From Bradyrhizobium sp. sGM-13 (GTDB lineage: Bacteria > Pseudomonadota > Alphaproteobacteria > Rhizobiales > Xanthobacteraceae): a stretch of 64,000 nucleotides of DNA. Positions 45,093 through 54,722 of the stretch are shown here, one piece after another. The stretch lies in contig NZ_JAGWDK010000003.1 in NCBI RefSeq assembly GCF_018398875.1, forward strand, positions 62,001 to 126,000, read 5' to 3'. The translations under genes were made by a program, and so were the position numbers. Below the pieces are notes generated by a model. That model had not been told where the DNA came from and made no database searches. It saw only the letters and a list, made by a program, of their open reading frames with translations. Within the stretch, counting starts at the first letter, position 1, and each line of letters begins with the position of its first letter.

Positions 45093-46112
45093 TCAGCGTT
45101 CGTCGATTTGGTAGGCGGATATCCTGTCGATCTCGAATGCGACAATATTGGGAGATTCGCCATCGACGAATCCGACGCCCTCGAGAGTCTTCGAGCCCAT
45201 CGCAAGATTCACGATCATGTACATGGGTTCGTGGAAGCCAACCGGGACCTTGATCTCCGAGACCGGCTGTCGGTCGATGAAATAGGTTATGCGATCCGGC
45301 TGCCACAGCACGCCGTAGTCGTGGAACGCGGTCGGAGCGTCCGGCACAATGAAGTCAAACCCGCAGCGTTCCACGCGCTGCGTCTCCGGTATCCGCCAAT
45401 GCGTCGTCATTACGATGTCGCCCGGCCGTTGCCCGCGGCCCTCCATAATGTCGACTTCCGGCGGCCAGCCGCCGTCATCGGCAAGCATCCAGAATGCCGG
45501 CCACACGCCGGTGCCGACCGGTATCTTGGCGCGGATTTCGAAATATCCGTACTTCTGGGCAAACCGGCTCTGGGTCGTCAGGATGCCCGAGATATATTCA
45601 TTGTTGAACAGCACGGTCTTCAGCGCTGGCGGGGTCCGGCTGGCGACGATCGAGAGAACGCCGTCCTTGACCTTGAACGGATCGAGGCCGAGCGGCGTTG
45701 TTTCGCGCCCGCCATAACGCGGATCGACATAGATCTGCTGTTCGCCATTGTAGCTGGTCTTGCGCCTGAAGTCGGAGCCCTCGCCACCCCAGTAGCGCGC
45801 TTCCGGCCAGGCAGCGCCGCCGGCGTAGTACGGCGCCCATCTTTCATCCAGCAGCGGATGGGTATCGAAATCGTCGTGGAAAGTCCGGTGCAGGGCTACC
45901 GATGCGAACGATGCGGGGTTCGGCGCGTCGACGCGGCGGCAGCGCTCGCCGAGCATGGCGGTCGCAACCTGCAGCGTGAGTTTGGCCGTTGCCCCGGCGA
46001 CATCGGCCTGCGCGAACGCTGGCCCGGCGAACAGGCCTCCCATCGCGACCAAAGCGCACAGCATCAATCTCTCGGTCCGCCGTTCGCTTCGCGACGACAG
46101 GAGATCATTCAC
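45093..46112 (-). CDS. Secreted GH16 beta-glucanase
   Basis: 339 aa. A signal peptide (about residues 16-35, VAMGGLFAGPAFA) is followed by a GH16 jelly-roll with catalytic motif GWPPEVDIMEGRG, i.e. the two Glu around Asp in ExDxxE. Also YFEIRAKIPVGTGVWPAFWML and VPVGFHEPMYMIVNLAMG, both standard for bacterial laminarinase/licheninase-like enzymes (ExoK type). Placed 9 bp before the GH1 gene, so co-transcribed. The polysaccharide could be host-derived, fungal or the organism's own. Confidence 0.92.
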   Translation of the reverse strand: MNDLLSSRSERRTERLMLCALVAMGGLFAGPAFAQADVAGATAKLTLQVATAMLGERCRRVDAPNPASFASVALHRTFHDDFDTHPLLDERWAPYYAGGAAWPEARYWGGEGSDFRRKTSYNGEQQIYVDPRYGGRETTPLGLDPFKVKDGVLSIVASRTPPALKTVLFNNEYISGILTTQSRFAQKYGYFEIRAKIPVGTGVWPAFWMLADDGGWPPEVDIMEGRGQRPGDIVMTTHWRIPETQRVERCGFDFIVPDAPTAFHDYGVLWQPDRITYFIDRQPVSEIKVPVGFHEPMYMIVNLAMGSKTLEGVGFVDGESPNIVAFEIDRISAYQIDER

Positions 46113-46365
46113 GGACGATGCCCTCGATCTGATGGTCTGCGGAGGGACGGCGTGCGTACCTCGTTTGAGGTAGGTAGTTATACGAGGTCGATACTTAACG
46201 GCAAGGTAGCCCTGATGTCCCAGAATGAGGTGCGTTAGAGCGCCTGATGCCGATGGCGCCGAGTGCGGGCTCGGCCTTTCGAACCATCAATCGTTCAATT
46301 TGTTTTCAGTCTCCAAGGTTGAGAGACGGTTTCTTCAATATTGGCGCGTACGGACTTTACTCGAC

Positions 46366-47409
46366 ATGCTCGTCTATTTTGTCACAGACGAACCGACGAA
46401 GTTGCCGGCGATTCGTGCGATGTTCGAGCCGCAGCACGCCGTGGTACCCTGGTTGCTGGGCGGCGACGGCACCCGGATCAGGTCGCATGGTGTGGTGATG
46501 GTCGACGTCGACCTGCGGCAGATGCCGCGCGTCGATCGGCTCAGGCTCATATTGCAGGACCTCGCCGGGATTCCCGAAAAACTGTTCGTCGTTCACAATC
46601 TGTCCCATTCGATGGTAGCGCAGGCCTATGCGCTCGGTGCGACCGCGGTCCTTTCACGCGCCAAGGAAGCAATTCCCAAGGTTGCGCAGATCGAAGCGGT
46701 GGAAGCAGCCGCGGAGGACAAAGCTGAAGTTCCGGCATCGGAGATGGACGAGGGTGTGGCCGCCTTCGCCTCGATGTTTTCGAATGTGCGCCTTGGCAGG
46801 CCGGTGAAAGTCGCCGATGCGAAGCGTGCGACGTCGAAGATCATCCAGCGCGTCGGGCAGGATGGCCTTTCGGCATGGCTCGATGAGGTGCGCCGCTACC
46901 ACGAGGGCACATTTCAGCATTGTCTGCTCGTCACCGGCGTAGCGGTCGGCTTCGCGCTCGACATTGGGTTCTCCGGCACAGATGTATCGAGGCTCGGAAT
47001 GGCGGCGACCCTTCACGACATCGGCAAGGCGCGCATCCCGCTGTCGATTTTGGACAAGCCGGGACGCCTCGACCCCGACGAGGAGGAGATCATCAAGCGC
47101 CACCCCGTGATCGGATATGAACTGCTGAAGGGCGTATCCGGCATCAGCCCGGAGATTCTGGACGGCGTGAGGCACCATCACGAATATCTCGATGGCTCGG
47201 GTTATCCGGATGGAGTGAAAGCCTCGCAGATTTCCGATCTGGTCCGGTTGCTGACGATCTCGGACATCTTCGCCGCACTCATCGAGTCGAGATCATACCG
47301 GCCGCCAATGCCGCGGCCTGCCGCTTACCAGGTCCTGTGCGGCATGGAGGGCAAGCTCGAAGGATCGCTGGTCAGGGCGTTCCGCAACGTCGCGCTTGGG
47401 CCGGGATGA
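46366..47409 (+). CDS. HD-GYP phosphodiesterase with pseudo-receiver N-terminus
   Basis: 347 aa from ATG 46366. Residues 1-115 look like a receiver fold lacking the usual acidic cluster (VVMVDVDLRQMP, KLFVVHNLSHSMVAQAYALGATAVLSRA). The HD-GYP domain follows: ATLHDIGKARIPLSILDKPG, IIKRHPVIGYELLK and VRHHHEYLDGSGYPDGV, holding the metal ligands and the GYP motif, so it should hydrolyse cyclic di-GMP or a related dinucleotide. No partner kinase is adjacent. Confidence 0.9.
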   Translation: MLVYFVTDEPTKLPAIRAMFEPQHAVVPWLLGGDGTRIRSHGVVMVDVDLRQMPRVDRLRLILQDLAGIPEKLFVVHNLSHSMVAQAYALGATAVLSRAKEAIPKVAQIEAVEAAAEDKAEVPASEMDEGVAAFASMFSNVRLGRPVKVADAKRATSKIIQRVGQDGLSAWLDEVRRYHEGTFQHCLLVTGVAVGFALDIGFSGTDVSRLGMAATLHDIGKARIPLSILDKPGRLDPDEEEIIKRHPVIGYELLKGVSGISPEILDGVRHHHEYLDGSGYPDGVKASQISDLVRLLTISDIFAALIESRSYRPPMPRPAAYQVLCGMEGKLEGSLVRAFRNVALGPG

Positions 47410-47789
47410 GGCTGCGGGATGATCCCGCTCTGCCCCCGATTTCCCGATTGAGGCCGGTCATCTTATTGGGAGGGGATGCTGCTGCTAGACAGGAACTGTC
47501 GCGAGAAACACCCCGCCAACTGAATTTATTGAGCTTTTTCGCCTCGCCAGCGGTCCTGAGGCTCGTGTCGAAGCGGTTCCGCCCGATTACCCAACGGTTT
47601 GCCGTACCTTTACCGGCGCGGCGCCGTAGGGTACTCACCAAATATCGCATCCAAGAAGGTAGCTCAAAGCCGGAACGATGCACGATGAACGATGAAAGTG
47701 GAGTTAGTGTCGGCGCACCACAGAAGACATTCCTGCCAAAGACTTTCCAGGAGAGCTGCCTGTTCTTCTGAGGGAAGAAGTCTCTCGTG
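47410..47789. other. Intergenic region before the Crp-family gene
   Basis: No large gene. One short frame, 47685-47771, is listed separately. A rule-like GC-rich dyad (ccggcgcggcgcc, about 47616-47628) may be promoter-proximal. I see no tRNA, repeat of the families described here, or clear terminator. Confidence 0.4.
47685..47771 (+). CDS. Candidate 28-residue peptide ORF upstream of the Crp-family gene
   Basis: ATG 47685 opens MNDESGVSVGAPQKTFLPKT, then FQESCLFF and TGA; 15 bases later the Crp-family gene begins. Only a weak ribosome site (CGGAAC) precedes it. It could be a leader peptide or chance. No homologue is known to me. Confidence 0.25.
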   Translation: MNDESGVSVGAPQKTFLPKTFQESCLFF

Positions 47790-48554
47790 ATGGGCCGTCC
47801 GGCGAGCGCCGGTAACCGTCTTCTCACCGCGTTGCCGCCAGCAGACCTCGCGTTACTCACACCACATCTCCAGAAGGTGTCGCTCGAACAGGACGCGGTG
47901 GTGATACGAGCGGGAGATCGACGCCACCACGTTTACTTTCCCCATAGCGGGGCCATCTCCTTCATGCTCGGCCTTCCGAACGGAGAAACGATCGCAACCG
48001 CGGTAATCGGGCGCGAGGGGGCGATCGGCGCATTATCGGTGCTGGGGCCCTCTTTCTTGTCGTCCGTGACCGCGGTCGTGCGGGTGGGCGGCACCGCATC
48101 GCAAATCTCCGTGTCGCGGTTTCATGCAGCCTACATGAAAAGCGGCGCCGTCAGACATGTGGTCGAGGCGCACACGAGGTCGATACTCATGCAGTTCCAG
48201 CACGTCTCAGCCTGCAACGGACTGCACTCGGTCGAAGCCCGCATGGCCCGGTGGCTGCTTCACCTGCACGATCGAACCGAGGGCAACAACATCCTATCAT
48301 TAACGCAGGGGACACTTTCGCAGTTGCTCGGAGTGCGACGAACGACCGTGACGCAGGTGATTGCCAAACTCCGCGCCTTGGGTGCCATCAGATCCGCTCG
48401 GCGGGGCTTGGTCGAAATCGACAGGGCGCGGCTCGAGGAAGCAACGTGCGAATGCTACGACATCATACGTTGTGCAACCGATCGGATCGTCCCGGATGAA
48501 GCCGTGGGGTCGCACCCGCATTTTGCGTCGGCCGACAAACTCCACGGTGCATGA
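47790..48554 (+). CDS. Crp/Fnr-family transcription regulator
   Basis: 254 aa (ATG 47790; a GTG three bases before is also possible). N-terminal cyclic-nucleotide-binding-like barrel (VVIRAGDRRHHVYFPHSGAISFMLGLPNGETIATAVIGREGAIGAL) and a C-terminal Crp HTH (LTQGTLSQLLGVRRTTVTQVIAKLRALGAIRSARRG). The FNR cysteine cluster is missing and phosphate-binding residues of CRP are not evident, so the ligand is unclear. This subgroup is numerous in Bradyrhizobium. Confidence 0.88.
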   Translation: MGRPASAGNRLLTALPPADLALLTPHLQKVSLEQDAVVIRAGDRRHHVYFPHSGAISFMLGLPNGETIATAVIGREGAIGALSVLGPSFLSSVTAVVRVGGTASQISVSRFHAAYMKSGAVRHVVEAHTRSILMQFQHVSACNGLHSVEARMARWLLHLHDRTEGNNILSLTQGTLSQLLGVRRTTVTQVIAKLRALGAIRSARRGLVEIDRARLEEATCECYDIIRCATDRIVPDEAVGSHPHFASADKLHGA

Positions 48555-48690
48555 TCGTTTTTCAAGCTTACATAAGCTCCCACAGACGGCCACGACGACG
48601 CTCAAGCAATCGCAACGTTTTCGAGGGAAGCGAATGACCGCCACAGCCCGACGCGCCGGGGCCTTGTGGCTGATGGTTCAGAGGAAAAGA

Positions 48691-48765
48691 TGGTGCTGCC
48701 AGACAGGATTGAACTGTCGACCTCTCCATTACCAATGGAGTGCTCTACCACTGAGCTACGGCAGC
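48691..48765 (-). tRNA. tRNA-Thr (GGT)
   Basis: 75 nt including encoded CCA. Acceptor GCTGCCG pairs with CGGCAGC; D-arm GCTC-AGTGGTA-GAGC; anticodon stem CTCCA/TGGAG with loop TTGGTAA giving anticodon GGT; T-arm ACAG-TTCAATC-CTGT. All four arms pair fully. Confidence 0.95.
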
Positions 48766-49106
48766 ATGCCCGGTATTCAGGGAATCGGCCCTAAAGGCCT
48801 CCTACAGGCGGCCGGTTCTTGCCACAAGGGCCCTTCTGGTGCAAGCGCGCGGGTAGGCTGGGAAAGCATCAAAATGGGGTAAAATCGTCCCGACGATCGG
48901 GACCAGGGGCGAATGGGCAACTTCGGGCCTTGCTCCGGTTCCCGACCTTGCCTTGAGCGGCTGAATCCCGGCTTCCGCTACTTGTCGCGGGGTTCGGGAC
49001 CGTGGCAGGCCGGGCGCGATTGCGGCATGGACGATCGAAAGCGGCTATCTTCGAATGGCGGCGTCGCTGATGCCGTCTCGACCAAGACATATTCGGCGGA
49101 CTGACG
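48766..49106. other. Intergenic region between tRNA-Thr and a small gene
   Basis: It holds a short dyad (gtcccga / tcgggac, around 48887-48903) and otherwise nothing I can support; possible frames lack start signals. Confidence 0.4.
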
Positions 49107-49304
49107 ATGAAGGGTGATCACGGCAAGAGCGCAGGAAAGACCGGCGCGGATGTGAAGGATTCACGACGCGACCGGCTTAAGCTGGCGCTCCGCGAAAATC
49201 TCAAGCGGCGGAAGTCGCAGGCGCGCGGGCGCAGTGATGGCGCACCTTCCGAAAGCCCCAATGCGTCCCTAGATGACGCCAGCGGAGAAAAGCCGGGCCA
49301 GTAG
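49107..49304 (+). CDS. Small basic protein (65 aa)
   Basis: ATG 49107. The core RRDRLKLALRENLKRRKSQARGR (residues about 19-42) is a basic amphipathic helix of a kind found in small conserved alphaproteobacterial proteins near cell-envelope genes; the ends are disordered and polar. No known function. Confidence 0.65.
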   Translation: MKGDHGKSAGKTGADVKDSRRDRLKLALRENLKRRKSQARGRSDGAPSESPNASLDDASGEKPGQ

Positions 49305-49379
49305 CGTAGAGGGAATCCCCGATCGCTCGCCGGGCGGCCTGGCAATTCTTTTGCAGTTGTTGTTTCTTGGGTGGCGATC

Positions 49380-51086
49380 ATGAGTGCAGATATCACGGCC
49401 GGTCCGGCGACCGGCGCGGCTTCCACTGCGTTTCCACGTTACGAACAGACATTCCCGGCGCTTACGCATGACGAAATCGCGCGCATGCGCCGGTTCGGGG
49501 AGCTTCGGACCTATAAGGACGGCGAAACCCTGTTCGAGACCGGCAAAGTCGGACCCGGCATGTTCGTGGTGCTGTCGGGCACGGTCGCGATCACCCAGCG
49601 CGATGGCCTCGGCCATATCACGCCGGTCATCGACCAGGGCCCGGGACAATTTCTGGCCGAGATCGGACAACTCTCTGGCCGCGTCGCGCTGGTCGACGGC
49701 CATGCCGAGGGCGATGTCGAAACGCTGCTGATCCCGCCGGACCAGTTGCGCGCGCTTCTGGTCGCGGAAGCCGAGCTCGGCGAGCGCATCATGCGCGCGC
49801 TGATCCTGCGCCGGGTCAGCCTGATCCAGGGCGGCGTCGGCGGGCCGGTGCTGATCGGCTCGCCCTCCCTCGGCGACACGGCGCGGCTGCAGAATTTTCT
49901 GGCGCGCAACGGCCAGCCGCACCACGTGCTCGATCCCGCAAGCGATAAGGACGCGGCCGATCTCGTCGCGCGCTATGCCACCTCGCGGGCCGATCTGCCG
50001 CTGGCGGTTTGTCCTGACGGTACCGTGCTGCGCAATCCGTCGGAGACGGAGCTGGCGCTGGCGGTTGGCATGATCACCAACCATGCGCATGAGAGGCTCT
50101 ATGATGTGGCGGTGGTCGGCGGCGGTCCGGCCGGTCTTGCCACTGCGGTCTATGCCGCCTCCGAAGGATTGTCGGTGGCGGTATTCGACGCGCGGGCGTT
50201 CGGCGGCCAGGCCGGCGCCAGCGCGCGCATCGAAAACTATCTGGGCTTTCCGACCGGTATTTCGGGGCAGGCGCTCGCGGGCCGCGCCTACAACCAGGCG
50301 CAGAAATTCGGCGCCGAGATGCTGATTCCGGTTTCGATCCGGTCGCTGGATTGCTCGCAGCGCGACGGCGTGTTCGCGCTGGCCACCGAATGCGGGCAGT
50401 CGCTGCGCGCCAGATCCATCGTGGTGGCGAGCGGGGCGCGTTACCGGCGGCCGGAAATCGACAATCTCGACGCGTTCGAAGGCCGCGGCGTCTGGTACTG
50501 GGCCTCGCCGATCGAGGCCAAGCTGTGCGTCGGCCAGGACGTCGTGTTGGTCGGCGGCGGCAATTCCGCCGGCCAGGCCGCGGTGTTTCTCTCCGGCCAT
50601 GCACGCAAGGTCTACATGATCATCCGCGGCGGCGGGCTGGGCGCCAGCATGTCGCGCTATCTGATCGAGCGGATCGAGGCGGCGCCCAATATCGAACTGG
50701 TCTTCAACGCCGAGGTGATTGCGGTCGAAGGCGGCGGCGATGGATCGCTCGAACGCGTGCGCTGGAAGAGCCGGCTGGCGCCGGAACAGCACAGTTTTGA
50801 AGTGCGCAACCTGTTTTTGTTCGTCGGCGCCGATCCGGCGACTCATTGGCTGGACGGCTGCGGCGTCACGCTCGACCGTGCGGGCTTTGTGGTGACGGGG
50901 GCGCAGTCCGAGCAGAATCTCGGCCGCCCGGTGCCGCCCCTGGAAACCTCGGTGCCCGGTGTGTTCGCGGTCGGCGATGTGCGCTCCGGCTCGGTCAAGC
51001 GCGTCGGCGGCGCGATCGGCCAGGGTGCGCAGGTGGTGGCCGCGCTGCATGGCTATCTCGCCGACGCCGCGAAGCCGTCGCTATGA
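49380..51086 (+). CDS. Cyclic-nucleotide-domain FAD oxidoreductase, thioredoxin-reductase-like, without CxxC
   Basis: 568 aa. Residues about 20-140: cyclic-nucleotide-binding barrel (YKDGETLFETGKVGPGMFVVLSGTV). About 155-225: a thioredoxin-like segment (PVLIGSPSLGDTARLQNFL, LAVCPDGTVLRNP). From about 240: thioredoxin reductase with FAD motif VVGGGPAGLATAVYA, NADPH motif LVGGGNSAGQAAVFL and C-terminal FAVGDVRSGSVKRVGGAIGQGA. Where TrxR has CATC, this protein has YWASPIE, so it cannot do the normal disulfide exchange. ATG 49380 is preferred to GTG 49371. Role unknown; probably ligand-gated NADPH oxidation or electron transfer. Confidence 0.9.
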   Translation: MSADITAGPATGAASTAFPRYEQTFPALTHDEIARMRRFGELRTYKDGETLFETGKVGPGMFVVLSGTVAITQRDGLGHITPVIDQGPGQFLAEIGQLSGRVALVDGHAEGDVETLLIPPDQLRALLVAEAELGERIMRALILRRVSLIQGGVGGPVLIGSPSLGDTARLQNFLARNGQPHHVLDPASDKDAADLVARYATSRADLPLAVCPDGTVLRNPSETELALAVGMITNHAHERLYDVAVVGGGPAGLATAVYAASEGLSVAVFDARAFGGQAGASARIENYLGFPTGISGQALAGRAYNQAQKFGAEMLIPVSIRSLDCSQRDGVFALATECGQSLRARSIVVASGARYRRPEIDNLDAFEGRGVWYWASPIEAKLCVGQDVVLVGGGNSAGQAAVFLSGHARKVYMIIRGGGLGASMSRYLIERIEAAPNIELVFNAEVIAVEGGGDGSLERVRWKSRLAPEQHSFEVRNLFLFVGADPATHWLDGCGVTLDRAGFVVTGAQSEQNLGRPVPPLETSVPGVFAVGDVRSGSVKRVGGAIGQGAQVVAALHGYLADAAKPSL

Positions 51087-51265
51087 TGCGACGTGGCTGC
51101 CGTCGTTTGTGACGGCAGTGCAAATATTTCGTGCATCACACAACTTTCGTTGATGTGCCTTCATTCACGCACATGCCTGCCTTGCCGAACGCGGACGCGA
51201 TGCGTGTGGAAATTCTTCGCGCCGCGTCGTAACGTTTAGAAGATTTCCAACGAAGGGGGCGCGTT

Positions 51266-51772
51266 ATGATTTTGGGTATGAGTTTGGCGACATTCGTTCT
51301 CGTGCATGTCATCATCAGCCTCATCGCTATCGTTGCGGGAATCATCGTGATGTTCGGAATGCTCGGCTCGAAGCGTATGCCGGGCCTGACCGCGATCTTC
51401 CTGGTGTTCACGATCCTGACCAGCGCATCAGGATTTCCGATTCCGCCTCTTTTGTCCGAGAAGCTGTTGCCGTCACATATGATCGGCATTCTCTCGCTGG
51501 TGCTGCTGGCGATCGCCTGTTTTGCGCTTTACGGCATGAAGCTTAACGGTGCCTGGCGCTGGATTTACGCGCTGACCGCGCTGGTCTCGCTCTATCTCAA
51601 CGTGTTCGTGCTGGTGATCCAGTCCTTCCTCAAGGTGCCGGCGCTGCATGCGCTGGCGCCGAGCGTGCCACCGGCCGAGCCGCCGTTCGCCATCGTCCAG
51701 GGCATCGTGCTGATATTCTTCGTCGTCATGATCATCGGCGCGCTCCGGCGATACCGGCCGACGCCGACATAG
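51266..51772 (+). CDS. Membrane protein of unknown function (168 aa)
   Basis: ATG 51266 behind AAGGGGG. Four or five helices: about residues 8-31, 42-60, 72-92, 96-116 and 140-160. The short loops have MLGSKRMPG and SGFPIPPLLSEKLLPSHM. No transport or enzyme motif is recognisable. Single gene. Confidence 0.7.
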   Translation: MILGMSLATFVLVHVIISLIAIVAGIIVMFGMLGSKRMPGLTAIFLVFTILTSASGFPIPPLLSEKLLPSHMIGILSLVLLAIACFALYGMKLNGAWRWIYALTALVSLYLNVFVLVIQSFLKVPALHALAPSVPPAEPPFAIVQGIVLIFFVVMIIGALRRYRPTPT

Positions 51773-51890
51773 GCTGGCCTCTGGTATCTGTCGAGGAAAA
51801 TCCGCACATCGCAATCAGCCACATCAGTTTCCGAGGGCCACGCAATAACGCGTGCTCGGGGATGACGGCATAACAAGAGGAGAATTCGTA

Positions 51891-52715
51891 ATGCCCACCA
51901 TCACGACCAAAGACGGCGTCGAGATATTCTACAAGGATTGGGGCAAGGGTCAGCCCATCGTGTTCAGCCACGGCTGGCCGCTGTCGGCGGACGATTGGGA
52001 TGCGCAGATGCTGTTCTTCCTGAACAACGGCTTTCGGGTCATAGCCCATGACCGCCGCGGCCACGGTCGCTCCAGCCAGGTGGCCGACGGTCACGACATG
52101 GACCACTACGCCGACGACCTCGCGGCGCTGACGGCGCATCTCGATCTCAAAGGTGCTGTTCATGTCGGCCATTCCACCGGCGGCGGCGAGGTGGTGCATT
52201 ACATCGCCCGCCACGGCGAGAGCCGGGTGGCGAAGGCGGCGATCCTCAGCGCAGTGCCGCCGCTGATGGTGCAGACGCCGGCCAACCCGGGCGGACTGCC
52301 CAAGGAAGTGTTTGACGGGTTTCAGGCGCAGCTCGCCGCGAGCCGCACGAACTTCTATCGCGACATCGCGGCCGGTCCGTTCTACGGCTACAACCGGCCG
52401 GGCGCCAAGCCGTCGGAAGCGGTGATCGAGAACTGGTGGCGCCAGGGCATGATGGGCGGTGCGAAAGCGCATTACGACGGCATCGTCGCCTTCTCCCAGA
52501 CCGACTTCACCGAGGACCTCAAGAAGATCAATGTGCCGGTCTTGGTGATGCACGGCGACGACGACCAGATAGTTCCTTACGAAGACTCCGCTCCGCTGTC
52601 GGCGAAGCTTCTGAAGAACGGCACGCTGAAGACCTACAAGGGCTTTCCGCACGGCATGCCGACCACGGAGGCGGCGACGATCAACGCCGACTTGCTGGCG
52701 TTTATCCGGTTATGA
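51891..52715 (+). CDS. Alpha/beta hydrolase, non-haem chloroperoxidase type
   Basis: 274 aa from ATG 51891 with AAGAGGAG upstream. Nucleophile Ser95 in GHSTGGGE, oxyanion motif [20 protein letters not shown], Asp in [14 protein letters not shown], and His in [12 protein letters not shown]. This is the group called arylesterase/perhydrolase (chloroperoxidase F/L-like); natural substrate unknown. Confidence 0.92.
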   Translation: MPTITTKDGVEIFYKDWGKGQPIVFSHGWPLSADDWDAQMLFFLNNGFRVIAHDRRGHGRSSQVADGHDMDHYADDLAALTAHLDLKGAVHVGHSTGGGEVVHYIARHGESRVAKAAILSAVPPLMVQTPANPGGLPKEVFDGFQAQLAASRTNFYRDIAAGPFYGYNRPGAKPSEAVIENWWRQGMMGGAKAHYDGIVAFSQTDFTEDLKKINVPVLVMHGDDDQIVPYEDSAPLSAKLLKNGTLKTYKGFPHGMPTTEAATINADLLAFIRL

Positions 52716-52740
52716 AGTTCACCTTGATCCGACTTGATCA

Positions 52741-52846
52741 TCGTCATTCCGGGGCGATGCGTTAGCATCGAACTATGGGGCGCCCTTGCGCCCTGAGAAT
52801 CTCGAGGTTCCGGGTTCGCTCACTTCGTGAGCGCCCCGGAACGACA
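52741..52846. repeat. Dispersed palindromic repeat, family A, copy 2
   Basis: Arms TCGTCATTCCGGGG / CCCCGGAACGACA with internal hairpins (gatgcgttagcatc, ggcgcccttgcgcc, gctcacttcgtgagc). It shares the ordered blocks tcgaacta, cctgagaatctcgag and ccgggt with 28963-29065. Confidence 0.8.
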
Positions 52847-52947
52847 GTGGTTGGCTTTGGCCCCACCCCATCAAATCGCCGCAAATGTCGCCGCTTCTGC
52901 TGCAGACGCACCCGCTCATAAAAATTGTGCACAGCAAAGGGCATGGC

Positions 52948-54237
52948 ATGGACCGCATTCGTATTGTCGGCGGTAGCAAGCTCAACGGCACCATCGCGAT
53001 TTCGGGCGCGAAGAACGCGGCCCTGCCGCTGATGATCGCGGCGCTGCTCACGGAGGAAACGCTCATCCTCGACAACGTGCCGCGGCTTGCCGACGTCGCG
53101 CAGTTGCAGCGCATCCTCGGCAACCATGGCGTCGACATCATGTCGGCGGGCAAGCGGCAGGGCGACGGCCAATATCAGGGCCAGAGCCTGCACATTTCCG
53201 CCGCCAACATCATCGACACGACAGCGCCTTACGAGCTGGTGTCGCGGATGCGCGCCAGCTTCTGGGTGATCGCGCCGCTGTTGGCGCGCATGCATGAAGC
53301 GAAAGTCTCGCTGCCGGGCGGCTGTGCGATCGGTACGCGGCCGGTCGATCTTTTGATCATGGCGCTGGAGAAGCTCGGCGCCGAGCTCACAATCGACGGC
53401 GGCTATGTGGTGGCGAAAGCGCCCGGCGGCCTGCGCGGGGCTGCGATCGATTTTCCCAAGGTGACGGTGAGCGGCACCCATGTCGCGCTGATGGCGGCAA
53501 CGCTGGCCAAGGGCACGACTGTTATCACCAACGCCGCCTGCGAGCCCGAAATCACCGACGTTGCCGACTGCCTGAACAAGATGGGCGCGCGCATCACCGG
53601 CGCCGGCACGCCGCGGATCGTGGTCGAGGGCGTCGAGAAGCTGCATGGCGCGCGCCACACGGTGCTGCCTGACCGGATCGAAGCAGGCACCTATGCGATG
53701 GCCGTCGCCATGACCGGCGGCGACGTGCAGCTTTCCGGCGCCCGCCCCGAACTCTTGCAGTCGGCGCTCGACGTGCTGGCACAAGCCGGCGCCAAGATTA
53801 CCGTCAACAATGACGGCATTCGTGTCGCCAGAAACGGCGGCCCGATAAAGCCGGTGACGGTGTCGACCGCGCCGTTCCCGGGTTTTCCGACCGACCTGCA
53901 GGCGCAATTGATGGCGCTGATGGCCTGCGCCGGCGGTTCCTCGCAGATCACCGAAACCATCTTCGAGAACCGCTTCATGCATGTGCAGGAACTGGCGCGG
54001 TTCGGTGCGCGGATATCGCTGGACGGCGAGACCGCGACCATCGACGGCGTCGCAAAGCTGCGCGGCGCACCTGTCATGGCGACCGATTTGCGGGCGTCGG
54101 TTTCGCTTGTTATCGCAGGTCTTGCCGCCGAGGGCGAAACCATGGTCAACCGCATCTATCACCTCGACCGTGGATTCGAGCGGCTGGAGGAAAAACTTTC
54201 GGCCTGCGGTGCGTTGATCCAGCGCATCAGCGACTAA
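52948..54237 (+). CDS. murA: UDP-N-acetylglucosamine 1-carboxyvinyltransferase
   Basis: 429 aa from ATG 52948 ([14 protein letters not shown]). First committed step of peptidoglycan precursor synthesis, in the cytoplasm. Visible: [17 protein letters not shown] with the catalytic Lys, the active-site Cys126 in [15 protein letters not shown] (the residue fosfomycin alkylates), and [17 protein letters not shown]. Full length. Confidence 0.97.
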   Translation: MDRIRIVGGSKLNGTIAISGAKNAALPLMIAALLTEETLILDNVPRLADVAQLQRILGNHGVDIMSAGKRQGDGQYQGQSLHISAANIIDTTAPYELVSRMRASFWVIAPLLARMHEAKVSLPGGCAIGTRPVDLLIMALEKLGAELTIDGGYVVAKAPGGLRGAAIDFPKVTVSGTHVALMAATLAKGTTVITNAACEPEITDVADCLNKMGARITGAGTPRIVVEGVEKLHGARHTVLPDRIEAGTYAMAVAMTGGDVQLSGARPELLQSALDVLAQAGAKITVNNDGIRVARNGGPIKPVTVSTAPFPGFPTDLQAQLMALMACAGGSSQITETIFENRFMHVQELARFGARISLDGETATIDGVAKLRGAPVMATDLRASVSLVIAGLAAEGETMVNRIYHLDRGFERLEEKLSACGALIQRISD

Positions 54238-54255
54238 AGGACGATCGAGGATCTT

Positions 54256-54705
54256 GTGGCGGACCCGCTCAAACTGATTGCGCTCGACCCCGACGATCTC
54301 GCTGTCATATCGGCCCATGTGCAGGACGCCCGCGTTTTGGCCTCCGATATCGTCTGGCGGCAGGGCGAAAAGCGGCTGGTGGTCGGCATGAGCCGGCTGG
54401 ACTGGGAGCAGACGCTGTCGGGCGGAACCGAACCGCGCCGCTTGATCGCGGCGCTGCGCTTCGACCGGGTGCTGGCCTGCAAATCGCGCAACATCGATCT
54501 GCAGCAGCCCACCGCGATGCTGGAACTGGTCGGGATCGAATTCCACCCGGGCGAGGCCCCCGGCGGCAGTGCGCTTCTCCTGTTCAGCCATGGCGAGGCG
54601 CTGCGGCTGGACCTCGAGTGCCTGGAATGCGAGCTGACCGACCTCGGCACCGACGATCTCGGCACCAGCGACCTGGCGATAGCGCCGCTGGGGCCAGAGG
54701 GGTAG
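54256..54705 (+). CDS. DUF2948 family protein
   Basis: 149 aa from GTG 54256 (MADPLKLIALDPDDLAVISAHVQDA), the typical DUF2948 opening. Other motifs: RLDWEQ, RRLIAALRFDRVLACKSRNI and ALRLDLECLECELTDLG. Always found between murA and hisD in Rhizobiales, as here. Function unknown. Confidence 0.9.
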   Translation: MADPLKLIALDPDDLAVISAHVQDARVLASDIVWRQGEKRLVVGMSRLDWEQTLSGGTEPRRLIAALRFDRVLACKSRNIDLQQPTAMLELVGIEFHPGEAPGGSALLLFSHGEALRLDLECLECELTDLGTDDLGTSDLAIAPLGPEG

Positions 54706-54722
54706 GAGGTATCCCCTCTATC

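Noticed and set aside
48913..49104. 63-codon frame before the small basic protein
   Set aside because: No ribosome site and Cys/Arg/Ser-rich noise composition.
49269..51050. 593-codon antisense frame opposite the cNMP-domain oxidoreductase
   Set aside because: Repetitive basic/acidic composition without domains; the plus-strand gene has complete FAD and NADPH motifs.
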